Position numbers and translations under genes: made by a program. The notes under the pieces are model-generated. The model ran no database searches, was not told the DNA's origin, and was given only the letters and a program-made list of their open reading frames with translations. Positions 35,131 through 44,374 of a DNA stretch of 64,000 bases are shown piece by piece (within the stretch, counting starts at the first letter, position 1; each line of letters opens with the position of its first letter). This stretch comes from Claveliimonas acetigenes (GTDB lineage Bacteria > Bacillota > Clostridia > Lachnospirales > Lachnospiraceae), in the NCBI RefSeq assembly GCF_025567385.1, contig NZ_JAOQJU010000002.1, forward strand, positions 62,001 to 126,000, in the 5' to 3' direction.

Positions 35131-36573
35131 TTAAACCATTGTCCCCAAATAGTAAAATCCTTTGCATTCATCCAGCCTTACATCTGCGAAACTGCCAATC
35201 AAACCGGCATCTCCCGGAAAATGTACCAGCAGATTATTACTGAGCCGTCCGGTAAGAAGTGTCTCATCATGATCATTAACAGATTCCACCAGCACGGTCT
35301 GCGTAGTTCCCTCATGAACAGCACAGACTTCGGAAGATATCTCCTGCACCCGCTTAAGAAGCCTGTCAAAGCGATCTTTTACAATTTCCTGGGGAACCTG
35401 CTCTTCCATAACTGCAGCCGGGGTCCCGGTTCTTTTAGAATAAATAAAAGTAAAGGCGCTGTCGTACCGGACTTTTTCTACAATGTCCATTGTTTCCAGA
35501 AAATCTTCCTCCGTTTCTCCCGGAAACCCAACAATAATATCCGTCGTCAAGGAAATATCCGGAACCGCCTCACGAATCTTTCTTACCAATTCCAGATATT
35601 GTTCTTTCGTATATCTGCGGTTCATTTTTTCAAGGATGCGGCTGCTTCCTGACTGTACCGGAAGGTGAAGATGCTTACAGATTTTTTTAGAATCTTTCAT
35701 GACCTCAATCAGTTCATCTGACAGATCCTTCGGATGGGATGTCATGAACCGTATCCGTTCCAGCCCTTCGATTTTTTCCACTTCTTTTAAAAGCTCTGCA
35801 AAACTTATGGGTTCTTCTAACGTCTTGCCATAAGAATTGACATTTTGTCCAAGCAGCATGACCTCCACAACACCGTCTGCCACCAGGCGTTTTATCTCTG
35901 CTATAATTGCTTCTTTGTCACGGCTTCTCTCCCGTCCTCTCACATAAGGCACAATACAATAGCTGCAGAAATTATTGCATCCAAACATAATGTTGACACC
36001 GGATTTAAAGGGAAATTTCCTCTCGCTTGGCAGATTCTCCACTATTTTATCCGTATCTTTCCAAATATCAATTACCATCCGTTCTGATTCAAAACGGGTT
36101 GCAATCAATTCAGCAAATTTATAAATGTTATGTGTTCCAAAAATGATATCGACGAACCGATAACTTTTCTTTAATTTTTCTACAACCTCCGGCTCCTGCA
36201 TCATGCATCCGCACAGGGCAATCATCATGTATGGCTTCCTGCGCTTAATGCGGTTCAACTGTCCCAGACGTCCATAGACGCGCATATTGGCATTTTCCCG
36301 GACGGTGCAGGTATTGTAGATTACAAAATCTGCCTTTTCTTCATTTGATTCCTCTGTATATCCGATCTGACGGAGGACACCGGTTAATTTTTCAGAATCT
36401 CGCGCATTCATCTGACAGCCAAAAGTGACAACGCAGAAAGTAAGCTGCCGTCCAAGCTTTTCCATTTGTTCTTTTACATATTTCTTCGCTTTTTCTATGT
36501 AATAATACTGTCTTTCCGGCTCTTCAAGGGGAGCTTCCTTAGATAAATTGATTTCTGGATTCATCGTATTCAT
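35131..36573 (-). CDS. miaB: tRNA-2-methylthio-N6-dimethylallyladenosine synthase
   Basis: 480 residues. Adds a methylthio group to i6A37 of tRNA. N-terminal MTTase domain with Cys53 (FGCQMN), NTCTVRENA and ALCGCM holding the second cluster, radical-SAM motif CNNFCSYC, LLGQNVNSYG, and a C-terminal TRAM domain. ATG 36573 follows AAAGGA seven bases upstream, which lies inside the DUF4250 gene; the two overlap by 35 bases in different frames. An in-frame ATG three codons later is an alternative. Confidence 0.97.
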   Translation of the reverse strand: MNTMNPEINLSKEAPLEEPERQYYYIEKAKKYVKEQMEKLGRQLTFCVVTFGCQMNARDSEKLTGVLRQIGYTEESNEEKADFVIYNTCTVRENANMRVYGRLGQLNRIKRRKPYMMIALCGCMMQEPEVVEKLKKSYRFVDIIFGTHNIYKFAELIATRFESERMVIDIWKDTDKIVENLPSERKFPFKSGVNIMFGCNNFCSYCIVPYVRGRERSRDKEAIIAEIKRLVADGVVEVMLLGQNVNSYGKTLEEPISFAELLKEVEKIEGLERIRFMTSHPKDLSDELIEVMKDSKKICKHLHLPVQSGSSRILEKMNRRYTKEQYLELVRKIREAVPDISLTTDIIVGFPGETEEDFLETMDIVEKVRYDSAFTFIYSKRTGTPAAVMEEQVPQEIVKDRFDRLLKRVQEISSEVCAVHEGTTQTVLVESVNDHDETLLTGRLSNNLLVHFPGDAGLIGSFADVRLDECKGFYYLGTMV

Positions 36574-36715
36574 AATCCATTCCTTTCAGTGTATTTATAA
36601 TCCATTCTTTTTCTGCATCCATGTCTTCACACAGCGCGTCCAGAGAATCATAATAATCTCTGAGTTTTGTGTTAATTACGCTGAGAAGCAGCATGGGATC
36701 CTTTGGTAACTCCAT
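36539..36715 (-). CDS. DUF4250 domain small protein
   Basis: 58 residues, found by translating the gap upstream of miaB. It begins MELPKDPMLLLSVINTKLRD and ends in YEYDESRNQFI, closely fitting the DUF4250 family of short acidic proteins in Clostridia. The role is unknown. AAGGGA lies about nine bases before the ATG. Its last 35 bases overlap the start of miaB, which suggests translational coupling. It follows the DUF896 gene closely. Confidence 0.85.
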   Translation of the reverse strand: MELPKDPMLLLSVINTKLRDYYDSLDALCEDMDAEKEWIINTLKGMDYEYDESRNQFI

Positions 36716-36718
36716 ATT

Positions 36719-36940
36719 TTAATTTCCCTTCTTATTTCCATATTTTTCGCCCAAATCTGTAATACTCCCGTCCGCTTCTTTAATAGAAATATTATTAAGC
36801 TGCCCCCGGAGATTTCTGCGGACTGCATCAATATACTCCCGGCGCAGCAGCTGCTGTTCTTTTTTCTCTGTATCTGTAAGCCCTTCGGCTTTTGATTTTC
36901 GGTATAATTCATTAATTCTTGTGATTTTCTCTTCATTCAT
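36719..36940 (-). CDS. DUF896 (YnzC-like) small protein
   Basis: 73 residues, MNEEKITRINELYRKSKAEG then LTDTEKKEQQLLRREYIDAVRRNLR split by the text, a helix-hairpin typical of the YnzC/YnzC-like DUF896 family. In Bacillus the paralogue YneB-neighbour YnzC is in the SOS-regulated lexA/yneA operon; here it is separate from lexA. ATG 36940 has AAGGA eleven bases upstream; an upstream in-frame start at 36970 is less likely. Three bases precede the DUF4250 start. Confidence 0.88.
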   Translation of the reverse strand: MNEEKITRINELYRKSKAEGLTDTEKKEQQLLRREYIDAVRRNLRGQLNNISIKEADGSITDLGEKYGNKKGN

Positions 36941-37011
36941 TTTTTTTTTGTTCCTTTCTGTTTCAGACACGCTTTTATCTTACACCATCTGCTGATACCC
37001 GGCAATAGGCA

Positions 37012-37374
37012 TTAACTGGAATAATTTTCAAGAAATCCATAAAGAGTCTGTATATCTTCCACATATTTTCCTGTTTCTATTTCTGTCTGTACAGAAACAG
37101 GAAGTTCATCCACCAATATATCTGTATATTCATAGATTGTTTTTTTATCACTTAAATATACGACAATATATCCGTTTATATCCACAAGATAATAGCCCTC
37201 TTCCTTAGAAGCCTCTCCTTCCGCAGCCACAGCCTGTTCTTGCTTAGTTTCTGTTTTCTGTTCCTCCAACGAACGCTCCTTCGCCTTTTCATAGCTGAAA
37301 CGGTAAGCGCCGGAAATAAGAACCAGTGCCAGAATTGTAACCAGAAAAAAGCCAATACTATATTTTTTATTCAT
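37012..37374 (-). CDS. membrane-anchored protein with BofC-like C-terminal domain
   Basis: 120 residues. One N-terminal membrane segment (about 7-25), a charged Lys/Glu/Gln-rich linker (26-58), and a compact C-terminal domain (about 60-120) containing YYLVDINGYIVVYLSD and LPVSVQTEIETGKYVED. That pattern resembles the BofC C-terminal domain known from sporulation signalling in Bacillus, but full BofC is not present. The function is unknown; the domain assignment is by eye. Confidence 0.6.
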   Translation of the reverse strand: MNKKYSIGFFLVTILALVLISGAYRFSYEKAKERSLEEQKTETKQEQAVAAEGEASKEEGYYLVDINGYIVVYLSDKKTIYEYTDILVDELPVSVQTEIETGKYVEDIQTLYGFLENYSS

Positions 37375-37412
37375 AAGGACAACTCCTTTTTTAGTACAGT
37401 ATCGGCTTTTCT

Positions 37413-38240
37413 TTAAAATTTATACAGGCTTTTCAGCGTTTTTTCTATCATAAGCCCTTCTCGTTCAGGGTAATCGTAACGGCTGCTTTCCCGGATACAG
37501 CTGCAGACGAAGTTATGCGCTTCTTCTACACTCTGTAAAATGGTTTTTCCGTTGAGCAGTCCGGCTGTCACCATGCCGTCAAATACATCGCCTGTCCCAT
37601 GGAATTCTCTCAGCATTTCCCGGTTTTCTAATATCGTAAGCTGTTCTTTTTGGAGAACGGCAATCCCTTTGCCGCCCATACCAGCCGGAATGCTGGTAAT
37701 TATAATATCCTTCGCACCCAATTTCCTGAGGGAACAGCAAATTTCTTCTATGCTTTCTTTTTCATCGGTAAGGACAAATTCTTCTCCCAGAAGCAGATAA
37801 CATTCTGTTAAATTCGGCAAAATCAAATCCGCATAGGGAAGCAGTGCCCTTACAGCGGTACCATAGGAGCTATCGAAATTACAATAATAGTTTCCGTGAT
37901 CACCCATGATCGGATCCAGAACAACGGTTGTCCCCGGAAAAGCTTTCAGGAAATACTGCACGGCATCCACCAACTCCGGGCTTCCCAGATATCCTACAAA
38001 AATCATATCAAAGGTAACTTTCTGCTCCTGATAATGATCCGCACAACTGCGTATGTAATCTCCTGACACCTTATAAACAGCAGGTTTCCCATATCCGCCG
38101 GTATGGGTTGACAAAAGGATGGTAGGTATGGGACATACTTCGATTCCTTGCACTGTAAGCACAGGAAGCATATTCGTCAGCGCTGCTTTCCCCACTCCAC
38201 ACATGTCATGGAGAAGCGCTATTTTTTTTACTGGTTTCAT
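37413..38240 (-). CDS. pyridoxamine/pyridoxal kinase (PdxK/PdxY type)
   Basis: 275 residues of the ribokinase-like fold. It probably phosphorylates vitamin B6 vitamers to make PLP. LLHDMCGVGKAALT at the start, TGGYGKP, DPIMGDHGNYY and the catalytic anion-hole motif FHGTGDVFDGM are present. ATG 38240 directly follows the stop of the flippase gene and was preferred over the GTG at 38255, which lies in the SD GAGGTG itself. ThiD-type pyrimidine kinases are related, but the motif set fits the PdxY group. Confidence 0.85.
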   Translation of the reverse strand: MKPVKKIALLHDMCGVGKAALTNMLPVLTVQGIEVCPIPTILLSTHTGGYGKPAVYKVSGDYIRSCADHYQEQKVTFDMIFVGYLGSPELVDAVQYFLKAFPGTTVVLDPIMGDHGNYYCNFDSSYGTAVRALLPYADLILPNLTECYLLLGEEFVLTDEKESIEEICCSLRKLGAKDIIITSIPAGMGGKGIAVLQKEQLTILENREMLREFHGTGDVFDGMVTAGLLNGKTILQSVEEAHNFVCSCIRESSRYDYPEREGLMIEKTLKSLYKF

Positions 38241-38241
38241 A

Positions 38242-39906
38242 TTATCTTCTTTCACCTCTAAGCAGATGCATTTTCCTGAGAACGTAGATTAAGACATCAC
38301 CCTTCGGGATACTTCGCAGTTCATCTTCCGTCACTCCTCCCAGCAGAACCAAAATAATTCCATACAGAAGTACGGCAACAAGAATTGCGATAACGGTTGC
38401 GATTTTCTCCCCAATAAACAATTCACAAAGCAAATGAACCAAAAGCGCACCAAGCCCCATAATAATGGAAGCTATCGTAGGAATAACAAAAGTACGCCTC
38501 CTTTCCTGTATGTATCCGCAAGCTTCCCGAAGATCATGAGCATTCAGGACACAGATTGCCGCGGCAAAAATAATCTTGCTGACTACGATGGAATAAATGC
38601 TCCACTTAAATACAATCAGCATAATTAAAAGCGATACAATATGAATAACCAGCGAAATCGCCGCGTTCTTCACCGGCTTTGCCATCTGATCCATTCCCTG
38701 AAGTGCGGCATTCGTAACCGTAGACAAGCAGAAAAAGACGACAGAAATACCACCTATTCTAAGCAGCATGGCCGGGATTTCATTGTCCTGTGTATAGAAT
38801 AAAAGGTCAAGAATCGGCCTTGCCAGGAAAATGAATCCTGCAGCACAGGGGATTGCTATCAGCATATTAAACCGCGACACCATGTCAATCTTATTATGTA
38901 TCTGTCTGCGTTTCCCCGTCTGAATTGTCGCAACAAGGCTCGGGATAAATGAAGAAGCCAGCGCACTTGCCATACTAAGTGGAATATTTGTCATCGTATC
39001 GTACTGACCATTGAACATACCGAGAAGCGCTGTGTACTCTTCTTCCGCATATCCTTGTGCTGCCATAATATTAGAAAAAATAGCCTGGTCAAGAAGGTTA
39101 CTGATATTATACACAGTCGCACTTAAAATAACCGGAGCGATAGTTAAGAATAATATTTTATAAATATACTTACGGCTTTCCAGTTTCTTCGTCCTATCAC
39201 GCCGCATCTGCTTTTTCAGCGTTCCTCGGTACACACCAAATACAAATACCAGGAATAAAAGCGCCGTCAACGCCCCCATAACCGTTCCCAGGGTACCGCC
39301 TGCAGCGGCAAATGCAGCCTTGTAATTGTCATTTCCGTTGGACTGCGCCACCGTTTTTCCAAGATTCAAAAGCAAATAAGCTCCCGTCACACTGACAATT
39401 GCATTTACAATCTGCTCTAAAATTTGTGAAAATGCGGTGGGAATCATCGTCCCATATCCCTGGAAGAAACCTCTGAGCACGCCCAGAATAGCAACGATTA
39501 AGATACAGGGAGCAAGTACGCGCAAAGCATATACGCTTAAATCCATCTTCAGGATATTAGTTGAAATAATGCCCGCTCCGAAAAATACGATTGCCGCAAC
39601 GATACCGCCCGCCAAAACAGCAAATGTCATTGCTCCTTTCAATACCCGGTAAGCATTCTTATACTGCCCCGTCGAAACCCGGGCAGATACCAGCTTAGAC
39701 ACGGCCATCGGAAGGCTGTAAGAAGTAAGCATCAGCGCCAGGCTGTACACCTGGAATACAACTCCGTAGTACCCATTTCCCTTTGCTCCCATAATATTGG
39801 TAAGCGGGATGCGGTAGGCAAGACCAATTAGTTTGGTGATAATCGCAGCCACACCAAGAATTGTACCTTGCATAATAAAATTCGTTCCTTTTTTTCTCTC
39901 CGACAT
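38242..39906 (-). CDS. MurJ/SpoVB-type lipid flippase
   Basis: 554 residues with about fourteen membrane helices, of the MOP/MVF polysaccharide exporter family. The N-terminus GTILGVAAIITKLIGLAYRI and YGVVFQVYSLALMLTSYSLP are typical of the YtgP/MurJ and SpoVB branch, which move lipid II or related precursors outward. Several paralogues exist in Clostridia, so MurJ versus SpoVB cannot be decided here. Seventeen bases after ybeY. Confidence 0.82.
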   Translation of the reverse strand: MSERKKGTNFIMQGTILGVAAIITKLIGLAYRIPLTNIMGAKGNGYYGVVFQVYSLALMLTSYSLPMAVSKLVSARVSTGQYKNAYRVLKGAMTFAVLAGGIVAAIVFFGAGIISTNILKMDLSVYALRVLAPCILIVAILGVLRGFFQGYGTMIPTAFSQILEQIVNAIVSVTGAYLLLNLGKTVAQSNGNDNYKAAFAAAGGTLGTVMGALTALLFLVFVFGVYRGTLKKQMRRDRTKKLESRKYIYKILFLTIAPVILSATVYNISNLLDQAIFSNIMAAQGYAEEEYTALLGMFNGQYDTMTNIPLSMASALASSFIPSLVATIQTGKRRQIHNKIDMVSRFNMLIAIPCAAGFIFLARPILDLLFYTQDNEIPAMLLRIGGISVVFFCLSTVTNAALQGMDQMAKPVKNAAISLVIHIVSLLIMLIVFKWSIYSIVVSKIIFAAAICVLNAHDLREACGYIQERRRTFVIPTIASIIMGLGALLVHLLCELFIGEKIATVIAILVAVLLYGIILVLLGGVTEDELRSIPKGDVLIYVLRKMHLLRGERR

Positions 39907-39923
39907 ATAAAATACTCCATCCG

Positions 39924-40418
39924 TTATCGCATAATCTGTAAATGTTCCAGTATTTCTCTCTGTTTTGCTTCCATAATCTGACGTTCTTCATCTTCCATAT
40001 GGTCATATCCAATTAAGTGTAACACAGAATGGATAATTAAAAAAGCATATTCTCTTCTGACAGAATGTCCGTAAGCGGCCGCCTGTTCCAATACTTTTTC
40101 TTTAGAAATCACAATATCGCCAAGCAGAAGTTCGCCGGACTCCGGATGAAAGCAATCTTGCGTTTCTTCAAGAAATGCAAATTCTCCCGGAACCGGGTAC
40201 TGAACCATAGGGAAGGAAAGCACATCCGTTGGGCGGTCTATTCCTCTAAATTCCCGGTTCATTTCATGGATTTGTTCATTCGTTGTCAAAAGCAGGCTCA
40301 CTTCTGCCTCGTATGGGCAGCCGATGTAATTTAATGTATCTTCAATAATCTGCCTGGCAAATGATTCACACTCCAGAGGGAGCCTGCCTTCCCCTTCTTC
40401 TTCAAAATAAAGAGTCAT
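39924..40418 (-). CDS. ybeY: endoribonuclease YbeY
   Basis: 164 residues. Zinc-dependent RNase of 16S rRNA maturation and ribosome quality control. The metal site HSVLHLIGYDH is intact, with RGIDRPTDVLSFPM upstream in the protein. ATG 40418 follows GGAGGAAAAAATAAG and lies one base after the stop of phoH; longer in-frame starts run into phoH. The order phoH-ybeY is strongly conserved. Confidence 0.95.
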   Translation of the reverse strand: MTLYFEEEGEGRLPLECESFARQIIEDTLNYIGCPYEAEVSLLLTTNEQIHEMNREFRGIDRPTDVLSFPMVQYPVPGEFAFLEETQDCFHPESGELLLGDIVISKEKVLEQAAAYGHSVRREYAFLIIHSVLHLIGYDHMEDEERQIMEAKQREILEHLQIMR

Positions 40419-40419
40419 C

Positions 40420-41403
40420 TTATTTTTTCCTCCGGTTCTTTCCTGGTTTTTTTGTCTCATATTCTTCATATGCTTTTACAATCCTCTGTACCAGCGGATG
40501 TCTTACAACATCTCTGCTGGTTAGGTTGCAAATGCTGATATCTTCAATATTTCTTACTACCTTAACCGCCACATCCAGACCTGAAATCTGATTGCCCGGA
40601 AGGTCTTTTTGCGTGGCATCTCCGGTAATGACAACTTTAGAGCCAAAACCAATTCTTGTTAAAAACATCTTCATCTGCGCCGGAGTCGTATTTTGTGCTT
40701 CATCCAGTATAATAAATGCATTATCCAGTGTCCGCCCTCTCATATAAGCAAGAGGCGCCACCTCAATCAGTCCCTTTTCAGAATTCTTAAGAAAGCTTTC
40801 TGCCCCCATAATCTGATATAACGCATCGTAGAGAGGACGGAGATAGGGATCAATTTTACTCTGCAGGTCTCCGGGCAGGAATCCCAGCTTCTCTCCGGCT
40901 TCTATCGCGGGTCTGGTAAGAATAATCCTTCCCACTTCATTATTTTTAAAAGCTGTGATTGCCATCGCCATTGCCAGATACGTCTTTCCGGTTCCGGCAG
41001 GTCCTAAGCCGAATACAATCATTTGTTTCCGGATTGCGTCTACATATTTCTTCTGTCCCAGTGTCTTAGGTTTAATGGGCTTCCCCTGCAGGGTATGACA
41101 GATAATGTCCTGGTCTATCTCAAGCACCTTTTCTTCACTGCCTTCCATGGCAAGCGACAAAGTATAATCAACATTCTGCTCCCTGATATCGTTTCCCCGT
41201 TTGGCAAGTTCTATCAATTGCTTCAGCACGCTCTCCGCCTTTGCCGTCCTGGAAGATTCACCGAGGATTTTCACCGTATCTCCGCGAGCAATCAAAGTAA
41301 CGTGAAGTGTTCTTTCTATTTTCTTTGCAAATGCATCAAATTGACCAAATACCACGCTCTGGTACTCGGCCGGGATATCTACCGTTATTTCATTCATTCC
41401 CAT
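40420..41403 (-). CDS. phoH: PhoH-like RNA-binding ATPase
   Basis: 327 residues. KH-like N-terminal region, then the PhoH ATPase with Walker A GPAGTGKTYLAMA, FIILDEAQNTTP, and TRIGFGSKVVITGDATQKDLP split in the C-terminal part. The cell role is linked to RNA metabolism with YbeY. The start overlaps the end of yqfD by 14 bases; the SD AAAGGA is 12 bases upstream, so the second Met (two codons on) is an alternative. Confidence 0.93.
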   Translation of the reverse strand: MGMNEITVDIPAEYQSVVFGQFDAFAKKIERTLHVTLIARGDTVKILGESSRTAKAESVLKQLIELAKRGNDIREQNVDYTLSLAMEGSEEKVLEIDQDIICHTLQGKPIKPKTLGQKKYVDAIRKQMIVFGLGPAGTGKTYLAMAMAITAFKNNEVGRIILTRPAIEAGEKLGFLPGDLQSKIDPYLRPLYDALYQIMGAESFLKNSEKGLIEVAPLAYMRGRTLDNAFIILDEAQNTTPAQMKMFLTRIGFGSKVVITGDATQKDLPGNQISGLDVAVKVVRNIEDISICNLTSRDVVRHPLVQRIVKAYEEYETKKPGKNRRKK

Positions 41404-42664
41404 CGTCTGTATCTGTCCTTTCTGTCCCGTCTTCCCCGGTGGTTTCAGGCAAAGGGATTTCTTCCGTTGGCAATTTACCGCCGATATCTGTAAGAATGGT
41501 TAATGTTCCCTTTGCCGATGCAAAATCGCGCTCTGTGTATATTTTAACATTATTCTGCAGAATTTCTACCCCCTTTTTTTTCATATCTGCACAATATCTA
41601 GAAAACTTTTCACTAAGTATATCCTGAATTTCTTCTTTTCCATAACTTTTTTCTACAGGTTGATAGGGGATGATGGTACGTGTTCCATAAGAAAACGGAA
41701 GCAAAAAGTTTTTTCCTATCTGAAGGGCAGTCTCCTCGGTCCATATTTCGAAGGTTTCATAAGGATTTTTATATGCTCCAAAACCAATGATATAATGGCC
41801 GGCTCTTATGAAGTAAAATTCTTTTTTAATATTTTCATACTTTTTTGCTGTATAAGTAAGGTTCTGTCTTTCTTCATAAACTATGGAAGTCTGACCGCGG
41901 ATATCTGCGTCGGATTTCAAATAATGATATCCCGTAACTTCTCCGCTGTCATTTAAAATTTCTACTCGTCCCGAGACAAGGATATCTCCTTTTTTAACGC
42001 TGTCTCCCACATGAACCATCGGGGTTCCGCTCCTTGTAATCATTTCTGTAATGACACAATCCCTGTCTGCTACGATATCTTCCCCCTGTTCCTGTATAGC
42101 AGAATCACTTTCTTCATTTTTATAGGAATCCTCGTTTTCCTTAATCTGTACAAACAATCTTGTACCCTTTACGGAAGCCGACGCCCACACAATATCGTTA
42201 TACTCTTTTCGGAGTGCCTTTACAATACCGGCACAATCAATCTCCGACTTTTTCATTCCATGTGTAATGTCTCGTGATTCCAAAAAGGTAAGAATTGTAT
42301 CATCACTATATCGAATGTTGCCGCTTATGTCAATATTCCATATAAACAGTGAAAGAAGATAAACGAGGAAAACACATCCTGCCGCACCGGAAAAAAAAAG
42401 CTTGCGTTTCCGGTATCTGTGTAAAAAAAAAGGAAGCCCGAACCGTTCTGTTATGATAACCTTCGTCCCGGTCTTCTTTATAATTGGCTTTAATTTATGA
42501 AATCCTTTGATAGTTATGTACATATCATAAGCCCCTTGATCGGCTGTAAGATTCCAAATATAAATCCCTCTGTGACTGCAGGCATTTAAAAATCTTTCCG
42601 GTGAATATCCTGCCACGCGGATTCTCAGATAGCCTTTCAAATATCGGATGAGTGATGTTAACAA
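41390..42664 (-). CDS. yqfD: sporulation protein YqfD
   Basis: 424 residues. The family start LIRYLKGYLRIRVAGYSPERF, GLPFFLHRYRKRK before the membrane helix (about 88-110), and a long extracellular part. YqfD is a mother-cell sporulation protein required for spore formation in Bacillus. Its place between yqfC and phoH is the usual one. There are 11 bases between yqfC and yqfD. Confidence 0.92.
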   Translation of the reverse strand: MLTSLIRYLKGYLRIRVAGYSPERFLNACSHRGIYIWNLTADQGAYDMYITIKGFHKLKPIIKKTGTKVIITERFGLPFFLHRYRKRKLFFSGAAGCVFLVYLLSLFIWNIDISGNIRYSDDTILTFLESRDITHGMKKSEIDCAGIVKALRKEYNDIVWASASVKGTRLFVQIKENEDSYKNEESDSAIQEQGEDIVADRDCVITEMITRSGTPMVHVGDSVKKGDILVSGRVEILNDSGEVTGYHYLKSDADIRGQTSIVYEERQNLTYTAKKYENIKKEFYFIRAGHYIIGFGAYKNPYETFEIWTEETALQIGKNFLLPFSYGTRTIIPYQPVEKSYGKEEIQDILSEKFSRYCADMKKKGVEILQNNVKIYTERDFASAKGTLTILTDIGGKLPTEEIPLPETTGEDGTERTDTDDGNE

Positions 42665-42675
42665 TGAAATTCCCC

Positions 42676-42966
42676 CTATTGATATTCAACTGAATGCAGT
42701 CTTCCTGTTACTTTCATTTCATCATTCGTGTAATATTCTACCTTCAGGCAGGTTCCATGCAGTTTAATCTGTCCTGTTTTCGTCTGTATACGAATTAAAG
42801 TATCGGTATATTCCTGTATACCACGATAATTTTCAAGGCACAGTTCTGAGTTTCCGGTCACAGTAAGAATCGGCATTCCAAGGGCAACATCTTTCGGTAT
42901 CCCATAAGCATCTGCCATACGGCTCTGCAGCGAAGTGGCATCTATGTTCGTTCCTTTTCTTTTCAT
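42676..42966 (-). CDS. yqfC: sporulation protein YqfC (YabP/YqfC family)
   Basis: 96 residues. SRMADAYGIPKDVALGMPIL and TVTGNSELCLENYRGI, with a C-terminal beta-rich segment, match the YabP/YqfC family of mother-cell sporulation proteins. ATG 42966 is taken; an upstream GTG at 42978 is in frame. Neither has a clear SD because the region is the end of a terminator-like hairpin. Confidence 0.88.
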   Translation of the reverse strand: MKRKGTNIDATSLQSRMADAYGIPKDVALGMPILTVTGNSELCLENYRGIQEYTDTLIRIQTKTGQIKLHGTCLKVEYYTNDEMKVTGRLHSVEYQ

Positions 42967-43012
42967 AATAAAAGCCACACATAGTTTTATAACTAATCTA
43001 TGTGCAGCTTTT
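42967..43012 (-). terminator. terminator-like hairpin after pdp, ending at yqfC start
   Basis: On the minus strand AAAAGC and CACATAG pair with CTATGTG and GCTTTT (42970-43012), with short two-base mismatches, followed by a T-rich stretch that contains the yqfC start. It probably ends the pdp transcript. Confidence 0.6.
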
Positions 43013-43042
43013 GTTTCTTATTACATTATCCTGCTTCAGAAA

Positions 43043-44344
43043 TTAAATAACTTCTTTGATGATAGATTTTGCCTTTACCGGTGTATCAGACCAGGACCAA
43101 GCCGCAAGAAGCCTTTCTTCTGCAGCGGACAGCTTTTCTTTAGCATTTGCATGAAGATAAGCCAGCGTATCGCCTTTCTCAATATACTCGCCTTTTTTCC
43201 TGCAAAGAACAATTCCGACTGCCGGGTCAATGATGCTTTCTTTCGTTTCGCGTCCTCCGCCCAAAAGCAAACTGATGCGACCGATTTCCTCTGTTTTAAT
43301 ATCGGCCGTAAATCCACTCACCGGAGATTGTACCGGCACAATATATTGTGCAGACGGGAGACGAGAAGGTTCTTTTACCTGTGAGACGTCCCCACCCTGC
43401 GCTTTCACAAATTCACAGAATTTCCTCCAGGCATTTCCGTTCTGCAAGGTTTCATTCATCAGTTCCCTGCCTTCTTCAAAAGTCTCTGCTTTTTCTGCAG
43501 CAACTGCCATATAAGAGCCAAGCGTAACAGCCAATTCTGTCAAATCCTCCGGGCCGTGCCCTTGCAATGTGTTGATCGCCTCTTTTACTTCCAATGCATT
43601 TCCTACCGCATAACCCAGCGGCTGATCCATATCAGAAATAACAGCTTTCATCCGTTTTCCTGCAAGCCGCCCGATTGTTACCATCTCTTTTGCAAGCGCT
43701 CTTGCATCTTCCAGACTCTTCATAAATGCCCCGTCACCTGTTTTTACATCAAGTATAATAGCGTCTGCCCCGGCTGCGAGTTTCTTGCTCATAATACTGC
43801 TGGCAATCAGGGACATTTGATCCACCGTCCCGGTCACATCCCGGAGAGCGTATAGTTTCTTGTCTGCCGGGGCAAGATTCCTGGTCTGCCCCGCAATTGC
43901 AATATGAATATCATTTACATTGCGGATAAAAGTTTCTTCGGAAAGCTCCGTAGAAAATCCACGTATACTTTCCAGCTTATCAATGGTTCCGCCCGTATGC
44001 CCCAGACCTCTTCCTGCCATCTTTGCCACCGGAATCCCAACGGAGGCCGCCATTGGTCCAAGCACAAGAGATGTCTTATCTCCTACTCCTCCGGTACTGT
44101 GTTTATCCACTTTTATTCCTTCAACATGCGACAAATCCATCATATCTCCGCTGTGAGCCATAGCAAGCGTCAGTTCTTTCGTCTCGTTTTCATTCATTCC
44201 CCGGAAGCAGATTGCCATCATCATAGCAGACATCTGATAATCAGGAATTTTTTCTGATACGTACCCCTGAATCATAAAATGAATTTCTTCCTTTGTAAGA
44301 GCCATTCCTCTCTTCTTTTTGATAATCAGGTCATACATAGTCAT
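43043..44344 (-). CDS. pdp: pyrimidine-nucleoside phosphorylase
   Basis: 433 residues. Splits uridine, deoxyuridine and thymidine with phosphate. N-terminal MYDLIIKKKRGMALTKEEI and the phosphate-binding KVDKHSTGGVGDKTSL are clear family marks; VAKMAGRGLGHTGGTIDKLES and a C-terminal barrel-sandwich domain with EYIEKGDTLAYLHA are also present. Length is standard. Thirty bases after mscL. A thymidine phosphorylase is closely related, but low-GC homologues of this type act on both. Confidence 0.95.
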   Translation of the reverse strand: MTMYDLIIKKKRGMALTKEEIHFMIQGYVSEKIPDYQMSAMMMAICFRGMNENETKELTLAMAHSGDMMDLSHVEGIKVDKHSTGGVGDKTSLVLGPMAASVGIPVAKMAGRGLGHTGGTIDKLESIRGFSTELSEETFIRNVNDIHIAIAGQTRNLAPADKKLYALRDVTGTVDQMSLIASSIMSKKLAAGADAIILDVKTGDGAFMKSLEDARALAKEMVTIGRLAGKRMKAVISDMDQPLGYAVGNALEVKEAINTLQGHGPEDLTELAVTLGSYMAVAAEKAETFEEGRELMNETLQNGNAWRKFCEFVKAQGGDVSQVKEPSRLPSAQYIVPVQSPVSGFTADIKTEEIGRISLLLGGGRETKESIIDPAVGIVLCRKKGEYIEKGDTLAYLHANAKEKLSAAEERLLAAWSWSDTPVKAKSIIKEVI

Positions 44345-44374
44345 AAAACCGCCTCCATTTTATTACCTGCCGTT

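Noticed and set aside
35119..35652. Open frame of about 177 codons opposite miaB
   Set aside because: Antisense to conserved MiaB motifs, no ribosome site and no family likeness.
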